A stretch of DNA of 64,000 nt from Methyloversatilis thermotolerans (GTDB lineage: Bacteria > Pseudomonadota > Gammaproteobacteria > Burkholderiales > Rhodocyclaceae). The position numbers and the translations under genes were made by a program. Under the pieces are notes generated by a model. It saw only the letters and a program-made list of their open reading frames with translations, ran no database searches and was not told the DNA's origin. Numbering within the stretch: position 1 is the first letter of the stretch; every line of letters starts with the position of its first letter. The DNA lies in contig NZ_KB889967.1 of the NCBI RefSeq assembly GCF_000372885.1, positions 1,732,655 to 1,796,654 of the forward strand. Reading direction: 5' to 3'. Of the stretch, positions 36,898-46,472 are shown one piece after another.

Positions 36898-39159
36898 ATG
36901 CCCCCCCGAATTCCACGCCCGGTGCCTGTGCTCTGCTGCGCCGTGCTGTCGTTGCTGGCCGGCCTGCCGGCACAGGCTGCGCCGCGTTTTGTCGACGCCG
37001 ACCTGGCGGCGGCACTCGATCGCGGCGAAGCGCCTCGGGTGATCGTCGAACTGAAGGACGACGGCAGTGTGTTCGACCTCAGCGCGACGCGGCGCCGCCG
37101 CGATGCGCTGAAAGCGGCGGTGATCGCGGTCGTGCCGGATGATGCGGGCAGCGTGCGCCGTCGCTACAGCGTGCTGCCCATGCTGGCCATGACGCTGCAG
37201 AAGCCGGAGGCACTGCGCGCCCTGCGCGACGATGAGCGCGTCGAAGCCATCTACCCGGACAAGCTGCGCCAGCCGATTTCCGCGCAGGCGCTGCCGCTGA
37301 TCGGCCAGCCAGCGGCGGTGAGCGCCGGCTACCAGGGCGCAGGCACGGCCGTGGCGGTGCTGGATACCGGCGTCGACCATGCGCTGAGCGCCTTCGGTGC
37401 CTGCGCGGCGCCGGGCACCGGCTGCAAGGTGGTGGCCGCCTACGAGGCCGCCACCGAGGACAATGCGCGCGACGCCAACGGCCATGGCACGCGGGTGGCA
37501 TTGACCGCGCTGGCGGTCGCGCCGCAGACATCCATCGTCGCCATCGACGTGTTCGAACCCGAGGGCGCGTGGGACTCCGACGTGATCGAAGGCATGGACT
37601 GGGCGATCGCGCAGCGCGCGACCTACAACATCGTCGCGCTGAACCTGAGCCTGGGCGACAGCACCCAGAACGCCAGCGCGTGCACCAGTTCGCCCTATGT
37701 CGCGGCAATCCGCCGCGCGCGCAACGCCGGCCTGGTGGTGGCGATCGCGACCGGCAACGACAGTTTCACCGCCGGCATCGCCGAGCCGGCCTGCGTGGCG
37801 AATGCGCTGGCGGTCGGCGCCACCTATGACGCCAATGTCGGCCAGCGCGCGTTCAGCGGCTGCACCGACAGCACGACGGCGGCCGACAAGGTGACCTGCT
37901 ATTCCAACAGCGGCGCACCGCTCGATCTGTTCGCGCCAGGATCCGTGCTCACGGTCAATGGCTACACGCTGGATGGCACATCGTTCGCGTCGCCCATGGT
38001 GGCGGGTGCCGTGGCGGTGCTGAAGCAGCGCTTCCCGCTCGATACGCCGGCACAGATCGAAAGCCGGCTCACGCTCAGCGGAACGACGGTCACCGACGCG
38101 CGCAACGGCCTGCAGCGCCCGCGCCTGGCCCTGGGCGCCGCGCTGGCCGGTGTCGGCACCGAAAGCAACGACGCCTTCGCCGCGGCGCGCGAACTGAGCG
38201 GCACGGCCGACAGCGACAGCGGCAGCAACGCCCTGGCCAGCAGCGAACCGGACGAACCCGCGCACGACGGCACGGCCGCCACGCGTTCGCTGTGGTGGAC
38301 CTGGACCGCGCCGGCATCCGGCGTACTCACGCTGGACACCAACGGCAGCAGTTTCGACACCATGCTCGCGGTCTATACCGGCAGCGCGCTTGCCTCGCTC
38401 ACGCTGCGGGCGAGCGACGACGACAGCGGCGACGGATCGCAGAGCAAGCTGGACCTCGTCGTCGCGGCCGGCACGCAGTACCGCATCGCCGTCGATGGCT
38501 TCAATGCGGCCACCGGCAGCGTCGTGCTCAAGCTCGCTTTCGACGAACGCGCGGAACAGACCATCGTGTTCCCGTCGCCGGGCGATGTCTGGCTGGACCA
38601 GGGCAGCGTGACGCTGGAAGCGCTCGCCAGTTCCGGCCTCGCCGTGACTTACGCATCGACCACGCCCGCCACCTGCAGCGTCAGCGGCAGCACCGCCACC
38701 CTGATCGCCACCGGCACCTGCAGCCTCACTGCCAGCCAGAGCGGAAATGGCGACTACCTCGCTGCCGCGTCAGTCGCGGTAAGTTTCACCATCAAGCCGG
38801 CACGCGCCAGCCAGACCATCGCCTTCCCCACCCCTGCCGCCACTGCGCTCGACGCCGGCCCGGTCGCGCTCACCGCCAGCGCCAGTTCCGGGCTTGCCGT
38901 GAGCTACGCCAGCCTGACGCCCGCCGTCTGCGTCATCAGCGGCAGCCAGGCCAGCCTGATCGCCACGGGCACCTGCACCGTGCAGGCCAGCCAGCCCGGC
39001 AACGAGAACTGGCTCGCCGCCGCGCCGGTCAGCGTGAGTTTCGCCATCACCGCCCTGACCGCCAGCGTGGCCGGCAGCGACGGCGACGTGCCGCTGCCCG
39101 GCTGGGCACTGGTGCTGCTCGGCGCCGCGCTCGCCGGCGCGGCGGCGAAGCGGCGCTGA
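36898..39159 (+). CDS. Subtilisin-like (S8) protease with Ig-like repeats and GDVPLPGWAL tail
   Basis: A 753-residue exported protease. After the signal peptide (LAGLPAQA) and a propeptide, the triad is intact: Asp156 (AVLDTGVDH), His196 (ANGHGTRVA), Ser362 (DGTSFASPM), with oxyanion Asn287. A PPC-like domain (SLWWTWTAPASGVLTLDTNG) and two tandem Ig-like repeats of about 85 residues (beginning QTIVFPSPGD and QTIAFPTPAA) follow. The C-terminus GDVPLPGWALVLLG plus AAAKRR matches the signal of the protein at 34709. The start at 36898 is the best signal-peptide choice. Likely cell-surface or released protease processed by the nearby exosortase. Confidence 0.88.
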   Translation: MPPRIPRPVPVLCCAVLSLLAGLPAQAAPRFVDADLAAALDRGEAPRVIVELKDDGSVFDLSATRRRRDALKAAVIAVVPDDAGSVRRRYSVLPMLAMTLQKPEALRALRDDERVEAIYPDKLRQPISAQALPLIGQPAAVSAGYQGAGTAVAVLDTGVDHALSAFGACAAPGTGCKVVAAYEAATEDNARDANGHGTRVALTALAVAPQTSIVAIDVFEPEGAWDSDVIEGMDWAIAQRATYNIVALNLSLGDSTQNASACTSSPYVAAIRRARNAGLVVAIATGNDSFTAGIAEPACVANALAVGATYDANVGQRAFSGCTDSTTAADKVTCYSNSGAPLDLFAPGSVLTVNGYTLDGTSFASPMVAGAVAVLKQRFPLDTPAQIESRLTLSGTTVTDARNGLQRPRLALGAALAGVGTESNDAFAAARELSGTADSDSGSNALASSEPDEPAHDGTAATRSLWWTWTAPASGVLTLDTNGSSFDTMLAVYTGSALASLTLRASDDDSGDGSQSKLDLVVAAGTQYRIAVDGFNAATGSVVLKLAFDERAEQTIVFPSPGDVWLDQGSVTLEALASSGLAVTYASTTPATCSVSGSTATLIATGTCSLTASQSGNGDYLAAASVAVSFTIKPARASQTIAFPTPAATALDAGPVALTASASSGLAVSYASLTPAVCVISGSQASLIATGTCTVQASQPGNENWLAAAPVSVSFAITALTASVAGSDGDVPLPGWALVLLGAALAGAAAKRR

Positions 39160-39232
39160 TTTCGTCGCGCGGCTGCACATCGCGCGGACACACACATCCT
39201 GCATAATGCCGCGCTCATTCCTGGAGCCGTGC

Positions 39233-41095
39233 ATGCACCCGACGCCACACCGGTCCGCCGACCGGCCACGCAGCCCGACCGCGGCTGCCCTGCTCTGCCT
39301 CGCGCTGGGTGCGATGGCCCCCGCGCATGCAGACGACGCTGCGCACGCCGACAACATTCCGCGCGCCGTATTCACGTCCAGCGCACCTTTCGTGCTGCCG
39401 CTGACGGTGAGCGACGGCGACGGCCAGCGGCTGGCGAACCTGAGCGCGGTTTCGCTCGGCGGCGGGCGTTTCGTGTCGCGCTGCGGCGAACTGTCGGGCC
39501 GCTTCGAGGCCATCGACGGCACGGCAAGCCGCCTGCTCGCCGTGACTGCGCGCGACCCGGACAGCGAGCTGTGTCTGCTCGAGTCGCCCGAACTCGCCGC
39601 CTTGCCGGCTGTGCCGACCGCGCCGACGCCCCAGGCGGGCAGCCGCGTGTTCGCGCTCGGCAATGCGCTCGGCCTGGGCACCGGCATCAGTGAAGGGGTG
39701 GTGTCCAAGCTGCATCGTCAGGGCGAGGACGCGCGCATCCAGTTCACCGCCGCCATCGCGGCCGGCTCGGAAGGCGGCGGACTGTTCGACACCGAGGGCC
39801 GGCTGGTCGGCATCATCGACCGCCCGCTCGAAGGCGGCCAGAACGTGAATCTCGCCGTACCGGCCGCCCGGCTCGACGACATCGCCGCGCGCGCCGCACT
39901 GCGCAGCGCGCAGCGGTCGGAGCGCGACGCGCTGATCGCCCGCGCCGACGAACTGCGCGCCGCGCGCGACTGGACCGGGCTGCGCGAGCATGCGCAGGCC
40001 TGGGTGACGCGCCATCCGCAGGACGCGGAAGCGCTGCGTGCGCGCGCCGAAGCCGCCGAAGCGGCCAGCGAACTGGCGGCGGCGCGCGCCGACTATCGGC
40101 AGGCGCTCGCGCAGGCCGCTGACCTGAAAGCCGCCGCCTTCGGTCTGTGGCGCACGCAGTTCGCACTGAACGACAATGACGCGCTGCAGACCGCGCAGAC
40201 GCTCACCGAACGCTGGCCGGCCGATGTCGACGCCTGGATTTCGCTGTCGCGCAGCCACGCGATGAGACAGGATGCGGACGCCGCCGAACGCGCCGCTCGC
40301 CGGGCGCTCGCCATGCAGCCATGGAATGTGGCATCGCATTACCTGCTGGGCTGGCTTGCACAGTCGCGCGGCGACAATTTGGCCTGGCTGCATCACCAGT
40401 CGGCGGTATGGGAACTGGCGCCGTCCTCGGCGCCGGCCCTGATGGGCTATGTCGACGCGCTGATCGCGAATGGCCGCGTTGCGCGCGCCATGGCCTTGAT
40501 CGACGCCTTTCCCGATCACGACAGCAACGGCGACCTGCTGTACGCCCGTGGACTCGTGCTGATCGCCGCCAAACGTCCTGGAGACGCACTGACCACCTTG
40601 CGGCGCAGTCTCGAGCACACCCCCTCCAACCCAGCCTGGGTGTGGAAGGCGCTGGGCGATGCGAGCTACGGTCTGGGCATGCTGCCGCAGGCGGTGGATG
40701 CCTATCGCAAGGCGGTGCAGGGCGCACCCGAACAGGAGGGCTGGCGCTGGGCGCTCGCGGTCGCGCTGAAGGACGCGCTCATGCTCGACGAGGCGATGGA
40801 CCTGTTCAGCGAGTGGACCACGCGCTGGCCGGATTCGCCCGATGGCTGGCGGCAGACCGGCGTCGTGCTCCACATGCGCGGGCAGTACGCGCAGGCCAAC
40901 ACCCATTACCAGCGCTCGCTGGAACTGGAAGCACGCCAGCCCCTCGTATGGCATCTGCTGATGGAAAGCTATACCGCGATGGGCCGGCCCGACGATGTGC
41001 GCCGCGCCTGGCTGCGCCTGCGCGAACTCGACCCCGCGCAGGCGGAGGTGGCGAGACTGTGCTGCATTGTTCCGCTGGAGGTCGGTGCGCGATGA
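39233..41095 (+). CDS. Exported TPR protein with a degenerate trypsin-like domain
   Basis: A 620-residue exported protein. The N-terminal S1 fold is recognisable (RVFALGNALGLGTGISEGVV; GSEGGGLFDTEGRLVGI) but the catalytic His position is VSRCGEL (Gly85) instead of TNCHV, and the Ser position is Glu180 (GSEGGG instead of GSSGGG). Only the Asp (Asp110) remains, so protease activity is not expected. Residues 230-620 form TPR-like repeats. ATG 39233 has GGAG 6 bases upstream. Its stop overlaps the start of the active paralogue. Confidence 0.85.
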   Translation: MHPTPHRSADRPRSPTAAALLCLALGAMAPAHADDAAHADNIPRAVFTSSAPFVLPLTVSDGDGQRLANLSAVSLGGGRFVSRCGELSGRFEAIDGTASRLLAVTARDPDSELCLLESPELAALPAVPTAPTPQAGSRVFALGNALGLGTGISEGVVSKLHRQGEDARIQFTAAIAAGSEGGGLFDTEGRLVGIIDRPLEGGQNVNLAVPAARLDDIAARAALRSAQRSERDALIARADELRAARDWTGLREHAQAWVTRHPQDAEALRARAEAAEAASELAAARADYRQALAQAADLKAAAFGLWRTQFALNDNDALQTAQTLTERWPADVDAWISLSRSHAMRQDADAAERAARRALAMQPWNVASHYLLGWLAQSRGDNLAWLHHQSAVWELAPSSAPALMGYVDALIANGRVARAMALIDAFPDHDSNGDLLYARGLVLIAAKRPGDALTTLRRSLEHTPSNPAWVWKALGDASYGLGMLPQAVDAYRKAVQGAPEQEGWRWALAVALKDALMLDEAMDLFSEWTTRWPDSPDGWRQTGVVLHMRGQYAQANTHYQRSLELEARQPLVWHLLMESYTAMGRPDDVRRAWLRLRELDPAQAEVARLCCIVPLEVGAR

Positions 41096-43443
41096 AACGG
41101 CTGCAGACATTCAAGCGATGGGCCGCGCCGCTGGCGCTGCTGGCCTGCGGTAGCGCTCACGCCGCGCCGTCGGCTTTCGACATCGCCCGGCCCTCGGTCG
41201 TCACCATAGGCGCGCAGGCCGAAGACGGCGAAAGCGGACAAGGCAGCGGCGTCATCGTCGGCGCGCAGCAGGTGGTCACGAACTGCCATGTGGTGCGCTT
41301 CGCCCGGACCATCACGGTGCGTGGCAGCGACGGCCGCGATCTGCCGGTGAACGCCGTGCTCGCCGACATGGAGCGCGATCTGTGTCGCCTCGACGTGCCC
41401 GGCCTGGCCGGTCCGGCGGCACAGCGGCGCCCGGCATCCGAAGCGCCGCAGACCGGCGAACCGGTCGTCACGGTGGGCAATCCGCTCGGTCTCGGCATTG
41501 CCACCAGCAGCGGCCTGCTGTCCGCCATCGTGGAACGTGACGGACAGCCTGTGCTCATCGTGTCCGCGCCGCTGTCGCCCGGATCCAGCGGCGGCGGCCT
41601 GTTCGACGGACGCGGACGGCTGATCGGCATCACCACGGCGGTCATGGTGACCGGCCAGAACACCAATATCGCGATCCCGGTGGCCTGGATCGATGAACTG
41701 CCGGCACGCGGCAAGCCGGCGCCCGTGCTGCCGCCAGCGCCCGCGCCGGAAGTCGACTGGCCGGCCCGGGCCGAGGCCCTGCGCATCGCCCGCGACTGGG
41801 CCGGTCTGGACGCCCTGTGCGCCGAGTGGCAGCAGGCCCTGCCCGAGGTGAGCCACGCCTGGCGCCTGCAGGCACTCGCCCTGCGCAATCTCGGCCAGCA
41901 CGAACTCGCCGAGAAGCGCCTGCGGCAGGCACTCGAACTGAACCCGCGCAACGACCAGGCATTGATCGAGCTCTACGCGCTGCTCGACGAAACGGGCCGC
42001 GACCAGGATGCGACCGACATGCTGGCCCGCGTGCGCGCGCTCGTCCCCCAGCGCGGATACGCCGACCGGATCGAAGCGGGACACTTCGCCCGGCTCGGTG
42101 ACATGGAACAGGCTTATGCCCTGGCGCTGCGCGCAACGACTCGCGGCTCCGGCGACCCGCTCGCCTGGGCCCTGCTGGCCGAGCTGGCCGAGCGCACGAA
42201 ACGCTACCCGGAGGCGGCGCGCGCATGGCGCGTGGCGCTGGCACAGCAGCCGGGCGAAGCGGCATGGTCGGCCGCGCTGTCGCGCGTGCTGCTCGCACAG
42301 GGCGATCTGCGCGGCGCGCAGCGCGCGACCGAGGGCATGGACGCCTTCTCGCGCGCCGGCCAGTTGATCACTCTGGGTAACGAAGCCTATGCGAAGGGAC
42401 GGCTGGCCGATGCCGAGGACGCGCTGCGCAAGGCGCTTGAACTCGACCCCTCGGCCACCCAGGCCGCGGTCACGCTGGCGGCCATCCTGATCGAAACCGG
42501 CCGCGACGGCAGCGGCCGGCAGATGCTCGAGGACGTGCTCAAGCGCGATCCCGAGGACGTGGAAGGACTGCGTCTGAAGGCGCGCCTGCTGACCCGCGAC
42601 CGCAAGTTCTCCGCGGCGAGCGGCGTGCTCGACAAGGTGCTCGCGAAGCGACCGGACGACGTGCAGACATTGCGCGCCCTGATGGCGGTCGAATTTGCGG
42701 ACAACGACCTGCCCGGCGCCATCGCCTACGGCCGGCGACTGGCCGCGGCGCCCGGGGCCGAGGTCAAGGACAAGGTGGGCGTCGCGCATCTGCTGATACG
42801 CAGCAACGAACTGGCGGAGGCGGCAGCGCTGCTTGCCGACGCGCTGCGCGAAACGCCGGACGATCTGGACACGCTGCTCGCGCAGATCGCACTCGAAGCC
42901 CAGCGTGGCGACCAGGACAAGGCGCTGGCACAGTCCATCCACGCCACCACGCTGCACCCGACATCCGGCGCCGCCTGGAGCACGCGCGGTTACACCCTGC
43001 ACCGCATGGGTCGCTATGCCGAAGCGGTGTCGGCGCTGGAAACCGCGGTGCGGCTGGAACCCGATCTCGGCAATAGCTGGATCAACCTCGGCAACGCACT
43101 GCTGCATCAGAAGCAACTGAGGCGCGCGGTCGAGGCGCTCGAGCGCGCGGAACAGCTCGCCCCCGACGCCGAGGACGGTCGCTTCTATCTCGCGCAGGCC
43201 TACGCCGCCACCGGCCAGACCGACAAGGCACTGCAGCGCCTGGATTCACTGATCGCGTGGAACCCGACGCTCAGCAAGGCACTGTCACTCAAGGGCTTCG
43301 TGCACGCGCAGCGCGGCGACGCCGAAAAGCTGCAGCAGGTCTATGTGCGCCTGAAAAGCATGCACCCGCCGTCGGCCGAACAGTTGCGCATGCTGGTGAT
43401 CAAGAACATGCCAGCGATGAGCAAGGCGGTGTCGGAGCCGTGA
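41092..43443 (+). CDS. Trypsin-like serine protease with long TPR array
   Basis: A 783-residue exported protein. Signal peptide (LALLACGSAHAA) is followed by an S1 domain with intact triad: His66 (VTNCHVV), Asp96 (DMERDLCRL), Ser166 (SPGSSGGGLFD). From about residue 240 to the end it is built of about fifteen TPR-like helical pairs, several canonical (WINLGNALLHQKQLRRAVEA). It overlaps the pseudo-protease gene by 4 bases, implying coupled synthesis and perhaps a complex. Close in design to the mxa-linked protease at 19653. Substrate unknown. Confidence 0.85.
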   Translation: MKRLQTFKRWAAPLALLACGSAHAAPSAFDIARPSVVTIGAQAEDGESGQGSGVIVGAQQVVTNCHVVRFARTITVRGSDGRDLPVNAVLADMERDLCRLDVPGLAGPAAQRRPASEAPQTGEPVVTVGNPLGLGIATSSGLLSAIVERDGQPVLIVSAPLSPGSSGGGLFDGRGRLIGITTAVMVTGQNTNIAIPVAWIDELPARGKPAPVLPPAPAPEVDWPARAEALRIARDWAGLDALCAEWQQALPEVSHAWRLQALALRNLGQHELAEKRLRQALELNPRNDQALIELYALLDETGRDQDATDMLARVRALVPQRGYADRIEAGHFARLGDMEQAYALALRATTRGSGDPLAWALLAELAERTKRYPEAARAWRVALAQQPGEAAWSAALSRVLLAQGDLRGAQRATEGMDAFSRAGQLITLGNEAYAKGRLADAEDALRKALELDPSATQAAVTLAAILIETGRDGSGRQMLEDVLKRDPEDVEGLRLKARLLTRDRKFSAASGVLDKVLAKRPDDVQTLRALMAVEFADNDLPGAIAYGRRLAAAPGAEVKDKVGVAHLLIRSNELAEAAALLADALRETPDDLDTLLAQIALEAQRGDQDKALAQSIHATTLHPTSGAAWSTRGYTLHRMGRYAEAVSALETAVRLEPDLGNSWINLGNALLHQKQLRRAVEALERAEQLAPDAEDGRFYLAQAYAATGQTDKALQRLDSLIAWNPTLSKALSLKGFVHAQRGDAEKLQQVYVRLKSMHPPSAEQLRMLVIKNMPAMSKAVSEP

Positions 43444-43494
43444 GGGTCGAACGGGAACCGAAGGACGCGCCGCCGAGCGCGAAACGGCAGCCCG

Positions 43495-44796
43495 TCAGGC
43501 GCGACCGCCCGGCGCAGTGCGCACATGCGCCGCACGACTGCCACGCGCGCTGACGACCGCGCCCGCCTGAAGGGTCGCCTCGCGGGCACGTCCTGACCGC
43601 CCGAGCGCCACGCCACGACCGCACTGCAGGCCCAGAAAGATGAGGGGCAAGGCCAGCACGCGGCTCACCACCTCGCTCTGCCGCGTACACCCCATCTTGG
43701 CGAGCATGGACTTCACCTGGCTGCGCACCGTGCTCACCGCCTTGCAGCGGCGCGCCGCGATCTGTTCCACCGACAGACCCAGCGCGAACGCGATGGCGAT
43801 GCGCGCTTCCGCCCGGGTCAGACCGAAGGCGCTCGCCACGACCGCCGGATCGGGTTCCGACATCCCGTGCTGTTCGTGCGCGACCGCCAGCAAGGCCGGA
43901 CTTGTGCCAAACGCGCCTATCGTGCGCTCGGGCAACAGCGAACTGAGCATCATGCCGGCCACATGCCTGCGCGCAGGCCGCACAACCCCTTCGTGTCCAC
44001 TCGCCGCGAGAGGCAGGTAAGCACTCGCCGGAAAACGATCGTCGCCCGCCTTGCCATGGAGCGACTTCGCCAGCGCGCGAAACGCGCGATCATTGTCGGC
44101 ATGTCGCAGCGCAAGGCGGCCATCCAGCGCGTACAGCGCGCCACCGGCCGATATCAGCGAACGCGCACTGCGGTTGGAAAAGCCGATACGGCAATCGCCA
44201 TCGAGCAGGAAAACCGGCACGCCGATCTGGTTGATGACCGCGAAGCCAACACCGGTTGCGTCCGCCGATACCCGGCGCTCCCAGGTCAGGCGAAAAGCCT
44301 TCGCGACATGCCAGGACAGCCGGTCGCACAGCGCGAAATCGTCGCCAGCGAGAGGCCCACTGTCCGACCGCCGCGTCACCGCGAAAATGACCGCCACGCC
44401 GTCCTCTTCCATCAGCTTGATGCCGCTGCTTCAGCGCCCGCCATAGGGCAACAGAAACTCCTGATAGAACGGGTCGCTGGCGACGAAGGCGTCGTCGAAC
44501 ACCTCATGACAATGCGCCCAGCGCCCGGCCGCCATGGTCAACACGCGCGCAAGTCGCGGATCGATCACGTGATAGCTGCGCGTGTAATCGAGCAGCGCCT
44601 CCGGCGGCGCGTCGCCTGCCTCGGCATAGAAAAGCAAGGAGCGTTGCGCCAGATCGATCGAAAGCAGCGCGACGGTATGCGCTTCAAGCACCCGCCTGAC
44701 CCCGTCCAGAGCCTGCCCCCAGCTCGCGCCGTCCAGCCCGCCCCCCGCCTCATAAAACCGCGCAACGACCTCGTACAGCTCCGTGCCCTGATCCAT
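43495..44796 (-). pseudogene. LuxR-type regulator interrupted by an in-frame TGA
   Basis: A single minus-strand frame encodes an N-terminal half from ATG 44796 (MDQGTELYEVVARFYEAG, good GGAGGTG site) to PYGGR, then TGA at 44431-44433, then continues in the same frame SSGIKLMEEDGV through a PAS-like middle to a LuxR helix-turn-helix (LTRAEARIAIAFALGLSVEQ; STVRSQVKSMLAK). The two halves join smoothly without frameshift or missing residues, so one nonsense change broke the gene. The second half alone could start at ATG 44412. The AT-rich cassette starts about 390 bases upstream. Sequencing error or readthrough are alternatives. Confidence 0.75.
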
Positions 44797-45187
44797 GACA
44801 CCTCCGAACGACGCATGACCCACGCAAGGCCTCGCCGCGTAGTGGCGGGAACGATGCTTACATGATGTTACATGCGGTCGGGGTATGTGCGTCTCATCCG
44901 GATGGGTGAGGCGACGATTGTGGGACATGGAGCAGGTACCGCGGCGGGACTTACCTAATATGGGGGATGAATGGACCTAAGCGTCCGCCTAGATTGCCGA
45001 TCCAACGCCTTTCCTAACGACGCACCTATTGCCTAGATTCAAACGCGTTGCCCCGCTCGCAAAAAATAGCTCAGCTCCGGCTAAAAAATTGAGGAAACAT
45101 AGCTTCAACCTCACACATCTAGCAACTCGAAGAACTATCCGAAGACGTTCAAACCCGTCTCTTTTTTACACAAAAACGGACATAGAA
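44797..45187. other. Left boundary region of the AT-rich cassette
   Basis: 391 bases with no supported gene. Composition shifts from GC-rich (up to about 44940) to AT-rich (from about 45050). It contains a repeated CCTAGATT (about 44990 and 45033). Promoters for the regulator (minus) and the cassette (plus) should lie here; I cannot place them exactly. Confidence 0.5.
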
Positions 45188-45682
45188 ATGATGAACAAGA
45201 CAACCCAAGCCACCATCTTTATAGCAGCTTTATCTTATTCAACAATCGCCACCTCAGACGACAAAACCTCAGATATTTACAACGACCCACAACTTTCACA
45301 AGCCATTAAATTATGCAAAAACGAAGTTGAAAAATACGAAAAAAGGGCCCAATCGACAGCAAGATTCTCATTCTGGAGCGCTTTTGTTGGCGCAACTACC
45401 GGGCTTCTCGGATCGGCACTGGCCGGTCATGCATCGACAGCTACAGTCGCCGTCTTAAGTGGAACCGCAGGTGTCACAAACGGTATGCAACAACAACTAA
45501 ACGGCGTTGGTTACGACCAAGAAGGCCAACAGAGAACAAGGAACGAGATAGTTCAGACCGTCGGAACACTCGTTGGAGAGTACGCAGTAGCACAAAGCGC
45601 TGAAGACAGGAGAAGATCCTTAATTAAAATCACCTTTGCCTGCGACCTTTACAAAACAACAGAAAAAGGAACTGGGACCTAA
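45188..45682 (+). CDS. Exported or membrane protein of unknown function (cassette gene 1)
   Basis: A 164-residue protein. The N-terminus (MMNKTTQATIFIAALSYSTI) is a signal peptide. After a short Lys/Glu-rich helix a Gly/Ala-rich hydrophobic stretch (FVGATTGLLGSALAGHAS) resembles a glycine-zipper membrane segment. Two Cys (LCKNE, ACDLY) are in the mature part. Codon and base use is AT-rich, unlike the flanking chromosome. I recognise no family. It is followed after 25 bases by cassette gene 2. Confidence 0.65.
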   Translation: MMNKTTQATIFIAALSYSTIATSDDKTSDIYNDPQLSQAIKLCKNEVEKYEKRAQSTARFSFWSAFVGATTGLLGSALAGHASTATVAVLSGTAGVTNGMQQQLNGVGYDQEGQQRTRNEIVQTVGTLVGEYAVAQSAEDRRRSLIKITFACDLYKTTEKGTGT

Positions 45683-45707
45683 CAACATTCCAGACGTGAG
45701 AAACAAG

Positions 45708-46472
45708 ATGACAGAACTTGAAATAGCAAAAATTTCCGACCACCTAACAGAGGTTGTATTAGCAACTGGCGGACTTGGGGTTGCAGCCTACGGAATTGTC
45801 GACGGGCTAAAGCTTATTCCGTGGATTGATCTCGCAGGCTTCGAACGCTTATTCGACCATCGCACCATCAAAGGCGGACGCCCATGGCCCACTCAACAGA
45901 GGGCGGGGCTCAACCCGCTTCTTTCCTCGTTGCGCGCTGCATATGGTATCGAAGTACTCGAATTGCTTAAAGCGCAGTATCGGAGTGGCCGATCAAAAGG
46001 GGACTTACCCAGAACTCTGCGCCAAGGCGTACGAATAGGATTCGGGATTCAGTCTAAAGAAGATATTTCTTTAATAGCCCAGGATCTTGGAATTGATAAA
46101 AAAACTTCCGATCAAGCAGCAACCGCACTCTTGATTACAAGAGCCCAGAGACCTCCAGCTGCAGAAGAAGTGTCAACTGAGAAACACAGTCCAGTGAACA
46201 GTGAAGAGCGTTCCGCCTTAGCCCGTTTGGAAACCGCAATTGACGCAAGACTCGACGCCGCACTGGTTCTTGCTGAGGTCCAATATGTCACTCAGACCAA
46301 AGTAACGGCTATGCTTATCGCACTCACAATAGCGCTTCTCATCGGACATTTAATTGACGCCAACATCTTGCTATCTCTAATGATCGGGCTGGCAGCCGTT
46401 CCGATTGCCCCCGTTGCGAAAGATATTGCGACAGCATTGCAAGAAGCAGTTCGAGCGCTTAAAAAGCAATGA
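45708..46472 (+). CDS. Membrane-anchored protein of unknown function (cassette gene 2)
   Basis: A 254-residue protein. The N-terminal part has a weakly hydrophobic VVLATGGLGVAAYGIVDG; the middle is soluble and helical; the C-terminus has two membrane helices (VTAMLIALTIALLIGHLI; LLSLMIGLAAVPIAPVA). Start 45708 (MTELEIAK) fits best. AT-rich. It overlaps the hydrolase gene by 4 bases (46469-46472), so the products are made together. No recognised family. Confidence 0.65.
   Translation: MTELEIAKISDHLTEVVLATGGLGVAAYGIVDGLKLIPWIDLAGFERLFDHRTIKGGRPWPTQQRAGLNPLLSSLRAAYGIEVLELLKAQYRSGRSKGDLPRTLRQGVRIGFGIQSKEDISLIAQDLGIDKKTSDQAATALLITRAQRPPAAEEVSTEKHSPVNSEERSALARLETAIDARLDAALVLAEVQYVTQTKVTAMLIALTIALLIGHLIDANILLSLMIGLAAVPIAPVAKDIATALQEAVRALKKQ

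Noticed and set aside
39215-41110. 631-codon minus-strand frame opposite the pseudo-protease gene
   Set aside because: The plus strand encodes a recognisable S1/TPR protein with signal peptide; the minus translation lacks any domain pattern.
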